Source: Chloroflexota bacterium (lineage in GTDB: Bacteria; Chloroflexota; UBA6077; FW602-bin22). Taken from it: a DNA stretch of 64,000 nucleotides. The stretch's first letter is position 1. Every line of letters starts with the position of its first letter. The notes beneath the pieces are model-generated. The model saw only the letters and a list, made by a program, of their open reading frames with translations, was not told the DNA's origin and made no database searches. This document shows positions 60,548 through 64,000 of this stretch, piece after piece. A program made the translations under genes and the position numbers. The DNA lies in the NCBI GenBank assembly GCA_004297775.1, contig SCUE01000007.1:62001-126000 (forward strand), given 5' to 3'.

Positions 60548-61993
60548 ATGGATTTTCTGTCTCGTCGCGCGCTGTTTCGCTCGGTAGCCGCCACCGTTTT
60601 GCTCGCCGCCTGCGGCCCTCTGCCACCTACTCAGGCGCCGCCAAAGCCGGCCGAGCCGGCCAAGTCGGCAGAGGCGCCCAAGCCGGCCGCCCCGGCGCCC
60701 GCCGGGCCTGCGCCAACGCCGACGCTCCCTCCAGTCTTCACGCCTGTCCCACAGGCGGCCGGCACCACCAAGATCCTCATGCGCGTTCACTGGTCGGGCG
60801 GACGCTTCAACGATTTCCAGAAGATCATCAACGACTACAACGGGACGCAGGGTACGAAGGACAAGATCTATCTTACCCTCGAGCGCTTCATCGCCGGCCA
60901 GGCCGGACCGATCGCCACCTTCATCGCCGACTTCCAGGCCGGAACCCAGGAGGACATCTACCACCTCAACGACGCCTATCTGGCCGACCTCGCCGCGCGC
61001 AACTTCTTCGTCGCGCCGCCCCAGGAGATCCAGGGCTACATCAAGCAACACTTCTTGGCGTCCGCCATTAAGACCGGCACGTGGCAGGGCAAGGTGATGG
61101 GGCACCCCACCGAGAACCAGCCCCACATGATGTTCCTGCACAAGAAGCTGTTCACTGAGGCCGGCATGGACGCCGTCAAGGACGCGCCCAAGACCTACGA
61201 CGACATCCGCCGCCTATCCAAGGCGCTCACCAAGAAGGATGCCTCAGGGCAAAAGACCCAGGCCGGCTACATCGAGCACATCAACAGCGGCGAGCGTGTC
61301 ATGGTCCAGCGGATGCTCTACCAGGCACTTGAGGGCGCGCCGCTGGTCGACGACACGAAGACACCGCCGGTATGGGACGTCACATCGGACGGTGCGCGCA
61401 AGTTCACCGACCTGATTTACAACATCGCTCAGGACGGCAGCGGCTCCGCCGAGATGGGCGCCCAGAACCTGATTTGGCAGGGTGCTAAGGGCGGGATCAT
61501 TACCCACGATGCCTGGGCGGTCGTCTTCCAGGTCATCGCCGCCGGCCTTCCCAACCTGATCAACGAGCAGCACACGATCAGTCTGCGTAGCTCTGACGGC
61601 TCCAAGGCTGGCAATATCAGCCGCAACTACCACTTCCTCGTGTCGTCGAAGAGCAAGAACATCGACCTCTCCTGGCAGTTCCTCAAGTGGATGAACGACG
61701 GCCCCGAGTACCGCATGCAGGACTTCCAGACCAACGTGTTCGGCTTCGTACCGTCGGTCAAGGACTACCCGATGCCAAAGCCCTTCCCCGATCAGATGAA
61801 GGCCGCATTCACGCAGTCGATGGGTGAATCGACCCAGACGGCTATGCCGGTGGTTAAGGGTCTGGCCGAGGTCTACAACATCATGCGCGACAACTACGAC
61901 GCCCTCGTCCTCAAGAAGGTCAACAACAAGGAGTTCACCGAGAGGTTGGACGCCGAACTCAAGAAGGCGATGCAGAGCGCCTACGCCAACTAG
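60548..61993 (+). CDS. Exported sugar-type ABC binding protein (SBP family 1)
   Basis: 481 residues, ATG after GGAAGGA. Short twin-arginine-like signal (SRRALFRSVAATVLLAAC) with lipobox Cys22. An Ala/Pro/Lys linker (about 25-72) precedes the SBP-family-1 fold (FQKIINDYNGTQGTKDKIYL, TENQPHMMFLHKKLFTEAGM). Ligand not determinable. It is followed by a hairpin and two separate permease genes. Its codons look richer in GCC/CTC/AAG than those of the flagellar genes, an impression only. Confidence 0.93.
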   Translation: MDFLSRRALFRSVAATVLLAACGPLPPTQAPPKPAEPAKSAEAPKPAAPAPAGPAPTPTLPPVFTPVPQAAGTTKILMRVHWSGGRFNDFQKIINDYNGTQGTKDKIYLTLERFIAGQAGPIATFIADFQAGTQEDIYHLNDAYLADLAARNFFVAPPQEIQGYIKQHFLASAIKTGTWQGKVMGHPTENQPHMMFLHKKLFTEAGMDAVKDAPKTYDDIRRLSKALTKKDASGQKTQAGYIEHINSGERVMVQRMLYQALEGAPLVDDTKTPPVWDVTSDGARKFTDLIYNIAQDGSGSAEMGAQNLIWQGAKGGIITHDAWAVVFQVIAAGLPNLINEQHTISLRSSDGSKAGNISRNYHFLVSSKSKNIDLSWQFLKWMNDGPEYRMQDFQTNVFGFVPSVKDYPMPKPFPDQMKAAFTQSMGESTQTAMPVVKGLAEVYNIMRDNYDALVLKKVNNKEFTERLDAELKKAMQSAYAN

Positions 61994-62011
61994 CTTAGCT
62001 AGCTAGCCACC

Positions 62012-62039
62012 GGTTCGGCACCCGGTCGGGCGCCGAACC
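62012..62039 (+). promoter_or_regulatory. Stem-loop between binding-protein and permease genes
   Basis: GGTTCGGC and GCCGAACC form the outer stem, with CCCG-GT-CGGG nested inside and one A-C mismatch between them. It lies 18 bases after the SBP stop. It is a likely attenuator. Confidence 0.7.
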
Positions 62040-62067
62040 ACTTCAAACCCCAGGAGGAAGGCAGACG

Positions 62068-63009
62068 ATGGCAGAGGCCACGAGGGTTGTCGCTCGCACC
62101 GACCTGCTCTACCGGCTTGGCCTGCGCCGCCTGGCGGCTCGCGAGGCTGCTCTCGGCTACACGATCGTCGGCGTCGTCTACCTCTTCTTCGCCGCCTTCA
62201 TCTTCGGCCCGCTGCTGCTCGCCGTCTACATCTCGACGACCAAATGGGATGCGCTCAGCCCGCTCTCCGAGGCGCGATTCATCGGGCTGGATAATTACAT
62301 CGATCTCTTCTCCGACGATCGCTTCCGCTTGTCGATGATTCATGACTTCGAGTTCGCGGTCAAGGCGTACTTCGGTCAGATCGGTCTGGGTCTCGGCTTG
62401 GCGCTCATTATCAGCAACATCCGCCGGTTCCAAGCGCTGGCAAGGTTCATCAGCTTCGCGCCATTCGTGTTACCCCTTGTCGCCACCGCGATCGTCTTCT
62501 TCATCCTGATGAATCCGGTGTGGGGCAGCTTCAACGCCGGGCTCAGGCTTGCCGGACTGCCGCCCAGTCAGTGGCTATCGTCGCCCGAGAGCGCGATGAA
62601 CTCGACCGCGCTGATGATCATTTGGAAGTACGCCGGTTACTACATGGTGCTCTTCCTGACCGCGCTGATGAGCGTGCCGCAGGAGTACTACGACGCGGCC
62701 CATATTGACGGCGCCGGTCCGCTGCAGTCCTTCCGCTACATCACATGGCCACTCATCCGGCCGGCGTTCCTATTCATCTCGATCATCAACGTGATCGGGA
62801 ACCTGCAGGTCTTCACCCCCATCTTCATCATGACCGGCGGCGGCCCGAACCGGGCTACTGAGGTCGTCGTGCTCCTGATGTACAACACCGCGTTCAACAA
62901 CTTCCGTTACTCACTCGCCAACGCGATGGCCGTGATTCTCTTCCTCGTCATCCTGGCGCTGACCGTGCTCCAGATGAAGGTCCTCAGAAAAGGCGGAATG
63001 GAAACGTAG
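62068..63009 (+). CDS. Sugar ABC importer permease (MalF/UgpA family)
   Basis: 313 residues; GGAGGAAGG is a strong ribosome site upstream. Six membrane helices and the EAA loop (YDAAHIDGAGPLQSFRYITW) fit the MalF-type half. It forms the channel with the next gene. No extra periplasmic domain is present. Confidence 0.93.
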   Translation: MAEATRVVARTDLLYRLGLRRLAAREAALGYTIVGVVYLFFAAFIFGPLLLAVYISTTKWDALSPLSEARFIGLDNYIDLFSDDRFRLSMIHDFEFAVKAYFGQIGLGLGLALIISNIRRFQALARFISFAPFVLPLVATAIVFFILMNPVWGSFNAGLRLAGLPPSQWLSSPESAMNSTALMIIWKYAGYYMVLFLTALMSVPQEYYDAAHIDGAGPLQSFRYITWPLIRPAFLFISIINVIGNLQVFTPIFIMTGGGPNRATEVVVLLMYNTAFNNFRYSLANAMAVILFLVILALTVLQMKVLRKGGMET

Positions 63010-63019
63010 GAGCCGGTTG

Positions 63020-63898
63020 ATGGCTGATACTGAAGCGCTTCCAGTTGGCCGGGTCCACACCCGAAGGCCGCGGCTCAACCGGGTTGTTGGCGAAATCCTC
63101 TCCTGGGTCTTCCTGGTGGTTTCGGCCGTCATCATGCTTGCGCCGCTCCTCTGGATGGTTGTCGGCGGATTCAAGGAGCAGTGGGAGATCATGGCGGCCA
63201 CCCCGGCGGTGTGGCTGCCCAACAATTGGCGTTACGACAATTACCTGTATGTCATCGAGCGCAGTCCGCTGGTTGTCGGTTACCTGAACAGCTCGATCAT
63301 CGTTCCCATCGTCACTGTCATTCAGGTATGCACCAGTGTCGTCGCCGGGTATGCCTTCGCCAAACTTCGCTTCCCGGGGCGCGATCTGCTATTTGTTGGC
63401 GTGCTCTCAACGCTCATGCTCCCCGGGTTCCTGATCCAGATCCCGCTGTTCGTCCTCGTCGTTCAGCTCGGCTGGTTGAACACCTACCAGGCGATGATCG
63501 TCCCGTTCATCTTCTCCGCCTTCGGCATCTTCCTGATGCGCCAGTTCATGCTCGGAGTACCGACCGAGTACATTGACTCGGCCCGCATCGACGGGTCGAG
63601 CGAGATCGGTATCATCTGGCGGATCGTCTTCCCGCTGACAAAGGAAGCGTCCGCCGCTTTGGCTATCTTCGTGTTCATCTTCCACTGGAACGAACTGTTC
63701 TGGCCTCTGCTGGTCTTGCGTCAGCGGCCGATGTTCACGCTCCCGCTGTCGCTCTTCGCGCTCCAGGGCGACTACGGCGACTATTACCACCACGTGCTTG
63801 CCGGCGCCACCCTCGCCGTCATCCCTGTCGTGATCGTCTACCTCGTTCTGCAGGAGCACATCATCAAAGGCGTGACGCTGACCGGTCTGAAGGGCTAG
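63020..63898 (+). CDS. Sugar ABC importer permease (MalG/UgpE family)
   Basis: 292 residues from ATG 63020; AGGAG 7 nt upstream favours it over TTG 63017. Six helices and the EAA loop (YIDSARIDGSSEIGIIWRIV). The family C-terminal end is complete (HIIKGVTLTGLKG). It lies 10 bp after the first permease gene. No ATPase gene follows within the window. Confidence 0.93.
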   Translation: MADTEALPVGRVHTRRPRLNRVVGEILSWVFLVVSAVIMLAPLLWMVVGGFKEQWEIMAATPAVWLPNNWRYDNYLYVIERSPLVVGYLNSSIIVPIVTVIQVCTSVVAGYAFAKLRFPGRDLLFVGVLSTLMLPGFLIQIPLFVLVVQLGWLNTYQAMIVPFIFSAFGIFLMRQFMLGVPTEYIDSARIDGSSEIGIIWRIVFPLTKEASAALAIFVFIFHWNELFWPLLVLRQRPMFTLPLSLFALQGDYGDYYHHVLAGATLAVIPVVIVYLVLQEHIIKGVTLTGLKG

Positions 63899-64000
63899 AC
63901 CCGACTTCCGCCAACCACGATGCGCACGGGTTGGCTCGGGAGAACGGCGTGACACCGGGCCGTGCGGCAAAAGTTCCGCGTGGTAACGGCCCGGCCGTCG
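63899..64000 (+). other. Window end; possible start of next gene
   Basis: A GTG at about 63950 with GGGAGAAC upstream opens a frame to the edge (17 codons). It is too short to identify. Otherwise nothing is seen. Confidence 0.25.

Noticed and set aside
1-64000. CRISPR arrays, rRNA genes, intact insertion sequences
   Set aside because: I found no spaced repeat series, no rRNA core motifs and no intact transposase gene in the window.

Overview
This is a GC-rich bacterial window that most resembles a Chloroflexota (Thermomicrobia/Chloroflexia-like) genome. That assignment is inference. It rests on Tat-exported lipoprotein binding proteins with long Ala/Pro linkers, a DUF2342 metalloprotease beside NurA and SelB, Kelch and BNR repeat proteins, and a single large flagellar export operon without outer-ring genes. 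No 16S rRNA is present to confirm it.

Layout. 1-15.7 kb (minus strand): a tightly coupled flagellar operon, flbD-motA-motB-fliL-fliM-fliY/N-fliO-fliP-fliQ-fliR-flhB-flhA-flhF-flhG-pilZ-(2TM)-fliA-swrB-like-RskA/LPXTG-like. Most junctions are ATGA/GTGA overlaps. It covers the stator, C-ring, export gate, placement GTPases, c-di-GMP brake and flagellar sigma factor. MotB carries an N-terminal helix-turn-helix. 15.8-21.2 kb: guaB, a LysM protein, a class B penicillin-binding protein and an RlpA-like protein. 21.1-30.6 kb: a block bounded by a perfect 40-bp direct repeat of the 3' end of the rlpA-like gene. It holds a small lipoprotein, a complete peptide-type ABC importer, a small membrane protein and two Gfo/Idh/MocA oxidoreductases. 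30.7-34.9 kb: a four-gene overlapping operon (M20 hydrolase, Ldh-type dehydrogenase, inositol-phosphatase-like, class V aminotransferase), then a secreted C39 protease.

36.4-40.0 kb is a decayed island ending at tRNA-Glu. It holds IS3 and tyrosine-recombinase remnants, a broken amidase, and an intact two-gene unit of a winged-helix-like protein and a proteasome-beta-like Ntn hydrolase. 40.0-48.8 kb: tRNA-Glu/Val, selB, a DUF2342 metalloprotease, nurA, a TetR regulator, a 12-repeat BNR protein and a GroEL-like chaperonin. 49-52.7 kb: a sugar-type ABC importer whose two permeases are fused in one chain. 52.8-54.9 kb: rnpB (RNase P RNA), four tRNAs and an M20 hydrolase. 54.9-56.6 kb: a second decayed island at tRNA-His with a recombinase remnant, a toxin-antitoxin pair and a methyltransferase pseudogene; it truncates an MBL-fold hydrolase. 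57.4-63.9 kb: a large Kelch protein and a third ABC importer with separate permeases.

In all three importers a strong stem-loop lies between the binding-protein gene and the first permease. This is the expected arrangement for making more binding protein than membrane component. Neither sugar-type importer has its own ATPase gene here.
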